A DNA stretch of 63,927 nucleotides from an uncultured Dehalococcoidia bacterium (GTDB lineage: Bacteria > Chloroflexota > Dehalococcoidia > Tepidiformales > Tepidiformaceae). Shown piece by piece: positions 1-8,820 of the stretch (positions within the stretch are counted from its first letter, which is position 1; each line of letters opens with the position of its first letter). The translations under genes were made by a program, and so were the position numbers. The notes under the pieces are model-generated. The model ran no database searches. It saw only the letters and a list, made by a program, of their open reading frames with translations, and was not told where the DNA came from. The stretch lies in NCBI GenBank assembly GCA_938015525.1, contig CALLPC010000001.1, forward strand, positions 1 to 63,927, written 5' to 3'.

Positions 1-46
1 TGGGGATCGGCACGGAAGGGACCTCGTGTGGAGTGTAGGGAGGTGG

Positions 47-52
47 TATTCT
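47..52 (+). promoter_or_regulatory. -10 box upstream of tRNA-Gly
   Basis: TATTCT lies 14 nt before the mature 5' end of the tRNA, which places transcription start about 8 nt ahead of it. No convincing -35 hexamer is visible at 17-18 nt spacing. The call rests on position and the TANNNT pattern seen across the window. Confidence 0.4.
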
Positions 53-66
53 ACGGAGCGGAGCGA

Positions 67-140
67 GCGGGTGTGGTTCAATGGCAGAACGCGACCTTCC
101 CAAGGTTGAGACGCGGGTTCGATTCCCGCCATCCGCTCCA
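67..140 (+). tRNA. tRNA-Gly (anticodon CCC)
   Basis: A complete cloverleaf can be folded. The acceptor stem GCGGGTG pairs with CATCCGC (one G-T pair). The anticodon stem CGACC/GGTTG closes the seven-base loop TTCCCAA, giving anticodon CCC, which reads the glycine codon GGG. The T-arm has the usual GGTTCGATTCC. The discriminator base is T and the CCA end is encoded. It stands alone, followed by a hairpin terminator at 163-184. Confidence 0.95.
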
Positions 141-162
141 ACACGTGTTGCGCCCGCAAGCC

Positions 163-184
163 GCCGCCCGACCGGGCGGCTTTT
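163..184 (+). terminator. Intrinsic terminator after tRNA-Gly
   Basis: GCCGCCCG pairs with CGGGCGGC around a very short loop and is followed directly by TTTT. It sits 22 nt after the tRNA and ends its transcript before the convergent ldh gene. Confidence 0.75.
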
Positions 185-207
185 CCGTGCAGATGGCGCC
201 CTCGCCG

Positions 208-1233
<1,026 letters not shown>

Positions 1234-2055
1234 TCAGGCGACGGCCGAATGCGGCGAGCGCTCAGGGGGAGCGGGCTGCTGGTCTTGGGGGTGGATGGCG
1301 GCGGCGAGGTGGCTGCGTGGCTCATGGTTTCGGGCGTTTACGAGGTCGCGCTGGGCGCGTCGGAGGAATTCGCGCACTTCGAGTTCGCCTTGGTAGCCGG
1401 TGAGAGAGACGACGGGAACGAGCCTGGTGGCATGTTCGTGGGGGATGCAGGACGCGAGCGCTGGAAGGAGGGTATCGGCTTTCATGGCGGCGGTGGCCAT
1501 CCGGTCATCGGAGATGATGGCGGCAAAGACGGGACCCTGGAGGTGGGCGATGAAGTCGGCTTCGCCGATGGCATGGCGGAGGGCGCGGCCGGCCGCGGGG
1601 AGGAATTTCTCCTCGGGGTTTTTGAGGGTGTCGAAGCCGGCCACGTCGGTCAGGGCGAGGGAGAAGCCGCGGCCGCTGCGGACGGAGCGCATCATCTGGC
1701 GGCGGAGTTCGAAGATGAAGTGGCGGCTGTTGGGGAGGCCGGTGACCTCGTCTTCGTAGATGCGGCCCCGAAGACGGTCGACGGCGCGGTGGAAGCGGCG
1801 GCCCTGTTCGGATTCTTCGTACCAGAACTGGAGGTGCACAGCGGCGAAGAGGAGGGTGGTGAAGCCGAGGACGAGCCAGTTGGTGCCCCCGCCGCGGGCG
1901 ATGACCGTCTGGGCCTGGACGCAGAAGACGAGGAGCCAGACGGCAAAGGAGGCGGGGCGGAGGAGGCGAACGGGGAGCGGGGCCTCGACGGAGCCGAGGG
2001 CGGTGGAGTCCGGGGCCGACAAGAGCAGGGCGTTAAGGAGGGGTGGCTTGTTCAT
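1234..2055 (-). CDS. Membrane protein with degenerate GGDEF domain
   Basis: 273 residues. Two hydrophobic segments (about residues 30-48 and 57-76) anchor a cytoplasmic domain that begins with the classic GGDEF-family entry DEVTGLPN and continues with the family pattern around LTDVAGFDTL. The catalytic GG(D/E)EF signature is absent: the corresponding strand-turn reads LQGPVFAAII. Diguanylate cyclase activity is therefore unlikely; a role as a GTP or c-di-GMP binding scaffold, or no nucleotide role, is inferred. The C-terminus is a proline-rich disordered tail. Neighbours are ldh downstream and the GltD-like gene upstream, both on the same strand, with no evident functional link. Confidence 0.7.
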   Translation of the reverse strand: MNKPPLLNALLLSAPDSTALGSVEAPLPVRLLRPASFAVWLLVFCVQAQTVIARGGGTNWLVLGFTTLLFAAVHLQFWYEESEQGRRFHRAVDRLRGRIYEDEVTGLPNSRHFIFELRRQMMRSVRSGRGFSLALTDVAGFDTLKNPEEKFLPAAGRALRHAIGEADFIAHLQGPVFAAIISDDRMATAAMKADTLLPALASCIPHEHATRLVPVVSLTGYQGELEVREFLRRAQRDLVNARNHEPRSHLAAAIHPQDQQPAPPERSPHSAVA

Positions 2056-2147
2056 CGTCGACCCCGAGCGTTCTCACCGAGAAGATCGAACGCGGCCGAA
2101 CCGTTGCGCAGGGTGGGTTTGTAAACGGTGGGTAATTCGTGGCGAGT

Positions 2148-3596
2148 TCAGCGGCGGGGCGACGGGAGCGTCATGAGGTACTCATGGATGGCCGCTGCTG
2201 CGCGGCGGCCGTCGGCGAGGGCGGTGACGACGAGGTCGGCACCATTGACGTTGTCGCCGCCGGCGAAGACGCCGGGCCGGGTGGTGCGGCCTTTTTCGTC
2301 GACCTGGATGAGCGCTTTTCGGTCGGTGCGGATCCCGCTGGTGGTCTGGGGAACGACGGGGTCGGCGCCGTAGCCGATGGCGATGACGACGGCATCGGCG
2401 GGGATGATGAATTCACTGCCTTTGACGGGGATGGGACGGCGCCGGCCGGATTCGTCGGGCTCGCCGAGTTCCATGCGCTGGCATTCGACGGCGCGGACTC
2501 GGCCCTGGTCGTCGCCGAGGATGCGGGTCGGCAGGGTGAGCATTTCGAAGCGGACGCCTTCCTCGCGGGCGTTCTTCCGCTCCTCCGCGCGGCCGAGCAT
2601 TTCGGCCTCGGTGCGGCGGTAGACGCAGGTGACGTTCTGAGCGCCGAGGCGGACGGCGGTGCGGACGCAGTCCATAGAGGTATCGCCACCGCCGATGACG
2701 ACGACATCGTTCATCTTTGGCAGGGGCTCGCGGTAGCGCTCGGGAAGGAACTCGGGGGGGAGGTTACCCCGGACGAGGAATTCGGTAGCCGTGTAGACGC
2801 CCTGGAGGTCCTCACCTTCGATGCCCATTTCGTTGCCGACGCCGGCCCCGGTGCCGATGAAGACGGCGTGGAACCCCTGGCGGAACAGTTCATCGACGGT
2901 GATATCGCGGCCGACGTAGGTGTTGCAGATGAACTGCACTCCCATCGCCTCGAGGTGGGCGATGTATTCATCGACGATGTTCTTGCGCATCTTGAAATTG
3001 GGGATGCCGTAGATGAGCACGCCGCCTGGCTCGGGCCAGTATTCGTAGACGGTGACGCTGTGTCCCAGGTCGGCGAGCTGCTCGGCAACGGCGAGGCCGG
3101 CGGGGCCGGACCCGATGACGGCGACCTTGAAACCCGTGGGCTCCGGCATGTACCGGGGCATGGGGTAGCCGCCGAGCTGCTGGCGCTGGTAATCGGTGCA
3201 GAAGGCCTCGAGCTTGCCGATGGTGACCGGCGGCTCCTGCCTGCCGTCGGGCCGGATGGCAAACCCGACGACGCATGCGCCCTCGCAGAGCTTTTCCTGC
3301 GGGCAGAGCCGGCCGCACATCTCGGGGAGATTGGAGGTCTCCCGGAATTTATCGGCCGCCCCGAGGATGTCCCCGGCTTCGAGGAGCGCGAGGGCTCCGG
3401 GGATGTCGTTGTGGACGGGGCAGGCTTCCTGGCACGGCGCCGAGGGGCACTGGATGCAGCGGGAGGCCTCGATGCGAGCGGCGTTCAGGTCGAACCCGAG
3501 GTAGGTCTCTTCGAAGTTGCGCTTGCGCTCTTCGGGGTCCTGCTTCGGGACGGGCTGGACGCTGATGGCGAGGCGGCGGGCGACGTCGTTAGCCAT
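2148..3596 (-). CDS. GltD-like NAD(P)H-dependent FAD/Fe-S oxidoreductase
   Basis: 482 residues, related to the glutamate synthase small subunit and to the PreT/NfnB flavoproteins. An N-terminal double cysteine cluster (CIQCPSAPCQEACP and CGRLCPQEKLCEGAC) would bind two 4Fe-4S centres. A first dinucleotide motif GSGPAGLAVAE binds FAD, a second GGGDTSMDC binds NAD(P)H, and the late motif PGVFAGGDN closes the FAD site. I start at the ATG at 3596, preceded by GGAGAAG; an open frame reaching to 3680 adds a non-homologous extension and has no ribosome site. No GltB large subunit is adjacent, so it may act as a stand-alone glutamate synthase-like or transhydrogenase-type enzyme; the substrate is not determined by sequence. 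Confidence 0.82.
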   Translation of the reverse strand: MANDVARRLAISVQPVPKQDPEERKRNFEETYLGFDLNAARIEASRCIQCPSAPCQEACPVHNDIPGALALLEAGDILGAADKFRETSNLPEMCGRLCPQEKLCEGACVVGFAIRPDGRQEPPVTIGKLEAFCTDYQRQQLGGYPMPRYMPEPTGFKVAVIGSGPAGLAVAEQLADLGHSVTVYEYWPEPGGVLIYGIPNFKMRKNIVDEYIAHLEAMGVQFICNTYVGRDITVDELFRQGFHAVFIGTGAGVGNEMGIEGEDLQGVYTATEFLVRGNLPPEFLPERYREPLPKMNDVVVIGGGDTSMDCVRTAVRLGAQNVTCVYRRTEAEMLGRAEERKNAREEGVRFEMLTLPTRILGDDQGRVRAVECQRMELGEPDESGRRRPIPVKGSEFIIPADAVVIAIGYGADPVVPQTTSGIRTDRKALIQVDEKGRTTRPGVFAGGDNVNGADLVVTALADGRRAAAAIHEYLMTLPSPRR

Positions 3597-3683
3597 GCTT
3601 CTCCGGTGCCGGTACTGCGGCGGGTTCCAGGGTTCTTTCGATCGTAGCGGAGCCGGGCAGTGAAGTGAATGGCACCCCATTCC

Positions 3684-4175
3684 TCACGCTGATTCCCGAG
3701 GCGAGCGGCGCAGCTGGAATTCGCGGTCGGCGCGTTTGCCGCGGTACACCCGCATGTCGATCGCGCGTATGACGCGCGGTTCGAGGCGGAAGAGGAGGCG
3801 GGGTTCGGTCTGCATGTTGGCGAAGAATGCATCGACAGGCGCGGCATTGGCCGGGTCGCCGCGGCCGATGTATTTCTCGGCGAGGAGGCGGGAAATCGGC
3901 CAGATGTCGAACTCGGGGAGTTCGAACGGGGTGACGACGCCATCGAATTCAACGTGGCCGGTGAGCGGCGGGCCGGATTCGATGCAGAGCGAGGCGCGAG
4001 GGTCGCGGAGGAGGTGTTTGCACCAGACACGGTTGTAAGTGCCCGTTATCCAGATGCCATCGTCGCGGTGGAGCCACCAGACGGGGACGGTGTACGGCGC
4101 GCCGTCTCGACGGAGGGTGGCGATGACGCCCACGGCGGGCAGCTGGAGGAATTCGGCGAGGGTTTCAGGCGTCAT
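3684..4175 (-). CDS. Pyridoxamine 5'-phosphate oxidase-fold protein
   Basis: 163 residues with the split-barrel flavin-binding fold: an N-terminal strand pattern AVGVIATLRRDGAPYTVPVW is typical of PPOX-class FMN or F420 proteins, and WITGTYNRVWCKHLLRDPRA matches the following dimer strands. The enzyme class includes F420H2-dependent reductases, heme-binding and FMN-binding members; which cofactor is used here cannot be decided. Start chosen at ATG 4175; an ATG three codons upstream (4184) is equally possible. It is divergent from the DUF389 gene with about 214 nt between them. It sits 87 nt upstream of the GltD-like gene on the same strand. Confidence 0.72.
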   Translation of the reverse strand: MTPETLAEFLQLPAVGVIATLRRDGAPYTVPVWWLHRDDGIWITGTYNRVWCKHLLRDPRASLCIESGPPLTGHVEFDGVVTPFELPEFDIWPISRLLAEKYIGRGDPANAAPVDAFFANMQTEPRLLFRLEPRVIRAIDMRVYRGKRADREFQLRRSPRESA

Positions 4176-4389
4176 CCTGGGCATCGGCGTCGGGGTCCTC
4201 GGCGGGGCGTACAGCCGGTTCCGCGGGCGGCTCACGGAAGGCGGCCATCGGGATGCGTTCATCGTAACGCCGGTCGGCCCGGGTGTGCGCACGCTGGCAG
4301 TCGTCGACGGCGAAGCCGCCGGCTTCCGAGCAGCGGACGGAGCGCTGATTGGCGCCGGGCGCGATGAGGGGCCGGCGTGGGGCGACGGG

Positions 4390-5559
4390 ATGGCGGCGAT
4401 GCTGGACACTTGGGTCGTGCCGAACCACGTCATACTGCCCAAGGGGAGGCTCAGGGCGGAAATCTTCCGCGCGGCGCGGCCGGATTTGCGGTTCCGGCTG
4501 CTGGTTTGGTTCTCGTGCGTGATCGCCACGCTGGGACTCATCGCCAATTCGCCCGCGGTGGTGATTGGGGCGATGCTGGTTGCGCCGCTGCTGGGCCCGA
4601 TCATGGCGCTGGGGCTGGCGCTTCTTGGCGGTGCCCGGAGGGAGCCGCTGCCGCCGATGTGGGCGCTGGCAGAGGGGGTGGTGACGTCGGTTGCGCTCTC
4701 GTACGTCATTGCGGAACTGCTGCGGGCATCGCCGTTTGCCGTGCTGGAGACGGTGCCCGGGGAGATACAGGCGCGAACCAGGCCGAATCCGCTGGACCTC
4801 GGGGTGGCGCTGGCGGGCGGCGCCATCGGAGCCTACGGGCTGGTGCGGCTGCGGGCCTCGGATGCACTGCCGGGTGTCGCGATTGCGACGGCGCTGATGC
4901 CGCCGCTCTGTACCGTCGGCATCGGGCTGTCGCTGGGCGACCGCGGCATCTGGGGCGGGGCCCTGCTGCTGTTCGTGACGAACCTGAGCGCGATCTTGAG
5001 CGCGGCGGCGGTGGTGTTCTTCCTGAGCGGCATCCGGCATCGAACGACGACCCACCCGGGGCCCCGCCTCGTCCTGGGGGCGGTGCCGGTCGTCGTCCTG
5101 GGAGTTGCCCTCGCCGGCCTCACCGTCCGGGCGGTGCAGGAAGCCCGGGAGGAGGACCAGCTGGTCGCCGCCACCCGTGAGGCCGTTGGCAACCTTTTCC
5201 CGAACGGGACGGTGGAGCGGGTCACGCGCTCCTCGGGCGCTGACGGGAGCACAAAGGTCCGGGTGGACGTGCAGGTCGACCGGGAGCCGTCGGTGCGGGA
5301 CGCGGAGACGATCCAGGCGTATGTGGCGCAGCGGACGGGGAAGCGGATTCAGCTCGTACTGGTGACGACGCCCATCCTGGTGCTGGACCCGCTGAATCCG
5401 CCGGCCCCGGACGTCCGGCTGCTCACGCCGACGCCCACCCCCACGGCGGCGCCAACCCGCACCCCGGCACCGACACCGACCCCGGGCAGGACACCAACCG
5501 CGCAATCCGGCGGTGCCACGGGAACCCCTTCGGCCGGGGCGACGCCGTTACCGGACTAG
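4390..5559 (+). CDS. DUF389 family membrane protein
   Basis: About 389 residues. The family core is clear: an N-terminal basic cytoplasmic stretch, then hydrophobic helices including IANSPAVVIGAMLVAPLLGP, a hallmark of DUF389 proteins, followed by several more membrane segments. After the membrane domain comes a soluble domain of roughly 100 residues and a Thr/Pro-rich tail (PTPTPTAAPTRTPAPTPTP). The start is uncertain: the frame is open upstream to 4039, but that part opposes the PPOX gene and lacks family sequence, so ATG 4390 (or 4399) is preferred. Function is unknown. Its stop codon interlocks with that of the MBL gene in a CTAG palindrome at 5556-5559. Confidence 0.75.
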   Translation: MAAMLDTWVVPNHVILPKGRLRAEIFRAARPDLRFRLLVWFSCVIATLGLIANSPAVVIGAMLVAPLLGPIMALGLALLGGARREPLPPMWALAEGVVTSVALSYVIAELLRASPFAVLETVPGEIQARTRPNPLDLGVALAGGAIGAYGLVRLRASDALPGVAIATALMPPLCTVGIGLSLGDRGIWGGALLLFVTNLSAILSAAAVVFFLSGIRHRTTTHPGPRLVLGAVPVVVLGVALAGLTVRAVQEAREEDQLVAATREAVGNLFPNGTVERVTRSSGADGSTKVRVDVQVDREPSVRDAETIQAYVAQRTGKRIQLVLVTTPILVLDPLNPPAPDVRLLTPTPTPTAAPTRTPAPTPTPGRTPTAQSGGATGTPSAGATPLPD

Positions 5560-6560
5560 CGAGCGGCATCGGCCGCCGTGCCGATGAGTTCGTAGCGGGG
5601 CGGTTCCTTCCACTCGGCCGTGGGCGGGTTCTCCTGGCGCCGGAGCTCCTCGCGGCGCTTCAGGGCCTCGAGCCTGCGCGCCCGTTCGATGAGGAGGTCG
5701 CGCTGGCGGGCGTGCTCCTCGGCCCGGGCGATGGCGCGCGGGGAAGGCGGGCGCCGGGGGATGCCCGGGTACTCGCGAATGCGGCCTTCATCGGCGAGCT
5801 GACGGAGATGGGCGCGGACGTTGTTGTCGGCAGCCCGGCGGAGCCGAGGGTCGATATCGGGGTAGAGCTGGAGCATGATCTCCCAGCTGGAGCGTGGCCC
5901 GCCGCCTTCGAGGACCTGCAAGATCTGGCGTTCGCGCATGTTCCGGTGGTCGATGTACATCTGCAGCCGCTCGCGCGGGTCGCGGACGATGCGGCCGTGC
6001 CCCGGGCAGATGATGCGGAGGTTGGGGAGTTCGAGGAGCCGCTGGAGGGTGCGGCGGTAGCTGGCAAGGTCCCAGACGGTGGTGGTAGAGGAGCCGAGCA
6101 GGGTATCGCCTGTGAAGAGCACGCCTTCTTCTTCGATGTAGTAGCAGAGGGAATCGACGGAGTGGCCGGGGGTCGCGAGCACGCGGACGCGGACCCCACC
6201 GTCCAGGTCGATGAGGTCGCCGTCACGGAGGAGGGTGACCTGGCGGGGGATGCGGCCTTTGAGCAGGGCTCGGCCGTTGGCGGGGATGGCGACTTCGGCC
6301 CCGAGCGCCTCCCTGGCCCACTTGAGGTTGCCGGAGTGGTCGGCGTGGTGGTGGGTGATGGCGGCGATAGCGATTTCTTCGCGCTCGACGGCGGCGAGGT
6401 AGCCCTTGAGGAACCACCGGTAGCGGTCGATGGCTTCACCGGAATCGATGGTGAGCGACTGGCGCTCCCCGGCGCCGACGAGGTAGATGCAGGTGAACTC
6501 GGGATGCATCGGGTTGTCGTCGGGGACGAGGACGGCGCGGACGGAGGGAGAGATACGCAT
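5556..6560 (-). CDS. MBL-fold metallohydrolase, LACTB2-like
   Basis: About 334 residues. The metal-binding motif HHHADHSG, a later TPGHSVDS histidine, a GDTLLG aspartate and a CPGHG histidine make a complete dinuclear zinc site of the metallo-beta-lactamase fold. A winged-helix-like segment follows (YPDIDPRLRRAADNNVRAHL), as in LACTB2/endoribonuclease-like MBL proteins, then a charged helical tail. Likely a ribonuclease or thioester hydrolase; the sequence does not separate them. Start at ATG 6560; a GTG three codons earlier (6569) is possible. Neither has a clear Shine-Dalgarno. The tRNA-Arg gene ends 34-43 nt upstream on the same strand, so the two may be cotranscribed and the mRNA released by tRNA 3' processing. 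Confidence 0.78.
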   Translation of the reverse strand: MRISPSVRAVLVPDDNPMHPEFTCIYLVGAGERQSLTIDSGEAIDRYRWFLKGYLAAVEREEIAIAAITHHHADHSGNLKWAREALGAEVAIPANGRALLKGRIPRQVTLLRDGDLIDLDGGVRVRVLATPGHSVDSLCYYIEEEGVLFTGDTLLGSSTTTVWDLASYRRTLQRLLELPNLRIICPGHGRIVRDPRERLQMYIDHRNMRERQILQVLEGGGPRSSWEIMLQLYPDIDPRLRRAADNNVRAHLRQLADEGRIREYPGIPRRPPSPRAIARAEEHARQRDLLIERARRLEALKRREELRRQENPPTAEWKEPPRYELIGTAADAAR

Positions 6561-6603
6561 GGCGGGCACCGGGGAGGAAAAATTGGGGAGCGGATGCGGC
6601 GGC

Positions 6604-6679
6604 TGGCGCCCCCGGCAGGATTCGAACCTGCGGCCAAGCGCTTAGAAGGCGCCTGCTCTGTCCTCTGAGCTACGGGGGC
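6604..6679 (-). tRNA. tRNA-Arg (anticodon UCU)
   Basis: Read on the minus strand, the acceptor stem GCCCCCG pairs with CGGGGGC, the D-arm is normal, the anticodon loop CTTCTAA gives TCT (UCU) for the arginine codon AGA, and the T-arm contains GGTTCGAATCC. CCA is encoded. A variable loop of normal class I size is present. It lies just upstream of the MBL-fold gene on the same strand. Confidence 0.95.
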
Positions 6680-6687
6680 CCGGATGC

Positions 6688-6693
6688 ATTGTA
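6688..6693 (-). promoter_or_regulatory. -10 box of tRNA-Arg promoter
   Basis: TACAAT on the minus strand lies 8 nt before the mature tRNA 5' end, so the primary transcript would begin almost at the mature terminus. The -35 region is not consensus. Confidence 0.5.
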
Positions 6694-6774
6694 GCCCCGG
6701 CCTGGGGTTGGGCGGTTTCCGGGGGAGGCCGACGGGAGTAGGCTTGCGGGGCGAGATTGAACGAGGTTCGGACG

Positions 6775-7950
6775 ATGGCTTTCGAACAGTACCTGGCGTC
6801 CCGGCCCGAAGATGTCGGCATCGATAGCGAGAAGCTGGAAGCGGTGTTCGCACGGGCGAAGCGGGACGTTGACGATGGGACATTGAGGAGCGCGCAGGTG
6901 GCGGTGGCACGAAGGGGTCGGCTGGCAGGGGTGCGAACGTACGGGACAGTGCGCCACGGGGGGCGGGCGGAGGAGGTGCCGGCGACGAACGAGACGCTCT
7001 ACTCGATATTCAGCTGCACGAAGGCAGTCGTCGGCGCGGCGACCTGGGCGCTCTGCGAGGAAGGGCTGCTCCGCATTGAGGAGCGGGTAGCGGAAGTCAT
7101 CCCGGAGTTCGGGACGAACGGGAAGGAGGGCATCACCGTGGAGCAGGTGATGCTGCACATCGGGGGCTTTCCCTATGCGCCGTTCTCGCCATTCGACTGG
7201 GACGACCGGGAACGGCGGCTGCAGCGGTTCGCCAGCTGGCGTCTCAACTGGGAGCCGGGGACGCGGTTCGAGTACCACGCGACGAGCGCCCACTGGGTAC
7301 TGGCGGAGCTCATCGAGCGGCGGACGGGGATGGATTTCCGGGCGTTCGTGCGTGAGCGGGTCCTCGCGCCGGCCGGGGTGGAGGAGCTGTTCCTGGGACT
7401 GCCCGCGGAGCTGAACGAGCGCGTCGCGGACGTCCGGCACCTGGTGCCACCGGTGCCGCCGCCGGGCGGCTGGGGCGAGGTCACGCCGGAGGCGATCCTG
7501 CAGTTCAACCGGCCCGAGGTGCGGGCCGTGGGGGTGCCGGGCGGCGGGGGCATCGGCGGCGCCGCTCAGCTGGCGCTCTTTTATCAGGTCCTGGTGAACG
7601 GCGGCGAAGGGCCGAGCGGGAAACGGGTCCTGGAGCCCGAGACCATCGCGTGGGCAACGCAGGTGCGGACGAAGGACCACCACCGGGTGCCGATCCTCGA
7701 TTACCCGGTGAACCGGGCGCTCACCGTGGTCGTCGCGGGAGATGACGGGAACATGCACCTGCGGGGATTCGGGCGGACCTGTTCGCCGCGGGCGTTCGGG
7801 CACGGGGGCGCCGGCGGCCAGGTTGGCTGGTGCGACCCGGCGACGGGCATCTCCCTGGGCTACTGCACGGACGGGTTCCTCGACGAACTCCAGCAGGGGC
7901 GCCGGATTACGGCGCTCAGCTCCCTGGCGGCGCAATGCGCTGGGGATTGA
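6775..7950 (+). CDS. Serine hydrolase, beta-lactamase/EstB family
   Basis: 391 residues, class C beta-lactamase fold. The nucleophile motif SxxK is seen as SCTK in YSIFSCTKAVV, the tyrosine motif as YHATSAHW, and the late HxG motif as GHGGAGGQ. No signal peptide is visible, so it is probably cytoplasmic. Such proteins act as esterases, peptidases or transesterases; the substrate is unknown. ATG 6775 is preferred because GAGG lies 8 nt upstream; a TTG 18 nt earlier is in frame. A TAGGCT hexamer at 6739-6744 is a plausible -10 box. The 3' end overlaps the convergent crotonase gene by 35 nt. Confidence 0.82.
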   Translation: MAFEQYLASRPEDVGIDSEKLEAVFARAKRDVDDGTLRSAQVAVARRGRLAGVRTYGTVRHGGRAEEVPATNETLYSIFSCTKAVVGAATWALCEEGLLRIEERVAEVIPEFGTNGKEGITVEQVMLHIGGFPYAPFSPFDWDDRERRLQRFASWRLNWEPGTRFEYHATSAHWVLAELIERRTGMDFRAFVRERVLAPAGVEELFLGLPAELNERVADVRHLVPPVPPPGGWGEVTPEAILQFNRPEVRAVGVPGGGGIGGAAQLALFYQVLVNGGEGPSGKRVLEPETIAWATQVRTKDHHRVPILDYPVNRALTVVVAGDDGNMHLRGFGRTCSPRAFGHGGAGGQVGWCDPATGISLGYCTDGFLDELQQGRRITALSSLAAQCAGD

Positions 7951-8767
7951 GGGCGAGGAAGTCCGGCTCGCGCTTTTCGAGCAGGGCCGCGACGCCTTCG
8001 CGGAAGTCGGGGCCGCGGGTCAGCTCGTCGAGCAGGCGGCCGGATTCGTCCACGGCCGTGCCGATATCGCGGTGGAGGTCGGTGTAGACCTGTCGGCGGG
8101 TTTCCCGGATGGATGACGGGGCGATGACCCGGGCGAGGCGACGCGCGTAATCGCGTACGGCAGGCATGAGCTCTTCGGCGGGAAGCACGCGGTGAACGAG
8201 ACCGAGCCGCTCCGCCTCTTCGGCAAGGAAGACGCGGCTGGAGAGGAGGAGTTCCATGGCGGGGGAGAGGCCGATGAGGCGGGGGAGGAGCCACGAGAGG
8301 CCGTACTCGGCGGGGAGGCCGAGACGGCCGTGGGCGGTGGTGAGCTTCGCCCCGGCGGCGGCGAACCGGATATCGCAGAAGCACGCGAGGACGAGGCCGA
8401 CGCCTGCGGCCGGGCCGTTGATGGCGGCGATGGTCGCTTTGGAGAGCCCGAAGTGGTAGGCGAAGTCGCGGTCGAACTCGGGCCGCAGGCCAAAGCCCGG
8501 CCGGGGGAGCTCGGCGGGGGTGCCCGGGTCGTAACCGCCTTTTTCGATGTGGCCTTCAAGGGCGCGGGCATCGGCGCCGGCGCAGAACCCGCGGCCGGCA
8601 CCGGTGACGACGATCACCCGGACGGCGGGGTCGGCCTCGGCCTGCTGGAGGCACCAGCGGTATTCGGTGTGCATGCGGCCAGTCCACGCGTTCAGCCGCG
8701 CGGGGCGGCTGAGGGTGATGGTCGCAACACCTTCGCCGGCCTCATAGCGCGTGACCTTGAGCTCCAT
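7916..8767 (-). CDS. Enoyl-CoA hydratase/isomerase (crotonase) family protein
   Basis: 283 residues with the crotonase core: CAGADARAL forms part of the CoA-binding/oxyanion region and INGPAAGVGLVLACFCDIRF is the diagnostic second oxyanion segment, followed by LGLPAEYGLSWLLPRLIG. The two glutamates used by classical enoyl-CoA hydratase are not where expected: the GGGCEL position reads GVGLVL and the later PE position reads HG. Hydration of simple enoyl-CoA is therefore uncertain; another crotonase reaction on acyl-CoA is inferred. It is divergent from the acyltransferase operon with only 53 nt between the starts. TACAAT sits 8 nt before its ATG without a Shine-Dalgarno, suggesting a leaderless message. 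Confidence 0.8.
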   Translation of the reverse strand: MELKVTRYEAGEGVATITLSRPARLNAWTGRMHTEYRWCLQQAEADPAVRVIVVTGAGRGFCAGADARALEGHIEKGGYDPGTPAELPRPGFGLRPEFDRDFAYHFGLSKATIAAINGPAAGVGLVLACFCDIRFAAAGAKLTTAHGRLGLPAEYGLSWLLPRLIGLSPAMELLLSSRVFLAEEAERLGLVHRVLPAEELMPAVRDYARRLARVIAPSSIRETRRQVYTDLHRDIGTAVDESGRLLDELTRGPDFREGVAALLEKREPDFLALNPQRIAPPGS

Positions 8768-8775
8768 GGATAACG

Positions 8776-8812
8776 ATTGTAAACGGGCCGAGAGGTGCAG
8801 GACGGTTACACT
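8776..8812. promoter_or_regulatory. Divergent leaderless promoters
   Basis: Two -10 hexamers share the 53-nt intergenic gap. On the minus strand TACAAT (8776-8781) is 8 nt from the crotonase ATG. On the plus strand TACACT (8807-8812) is 8 nt from the acyltransferase ATG at 8821. Neither has a recognisable -35 at the usual spacing, and neither gene has a Shine-Dalgarno. Confidence 0.55.
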
Positions 8813-8820
8813 TGTCAGCG

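Noticed and set aside
4176..4826. Upstream extension of the PPOX gene, and extension of DUF389 back to 4039.
   Set aside because: The two extensions are antisense to each other and to the partner genes; neither contains family sequence.
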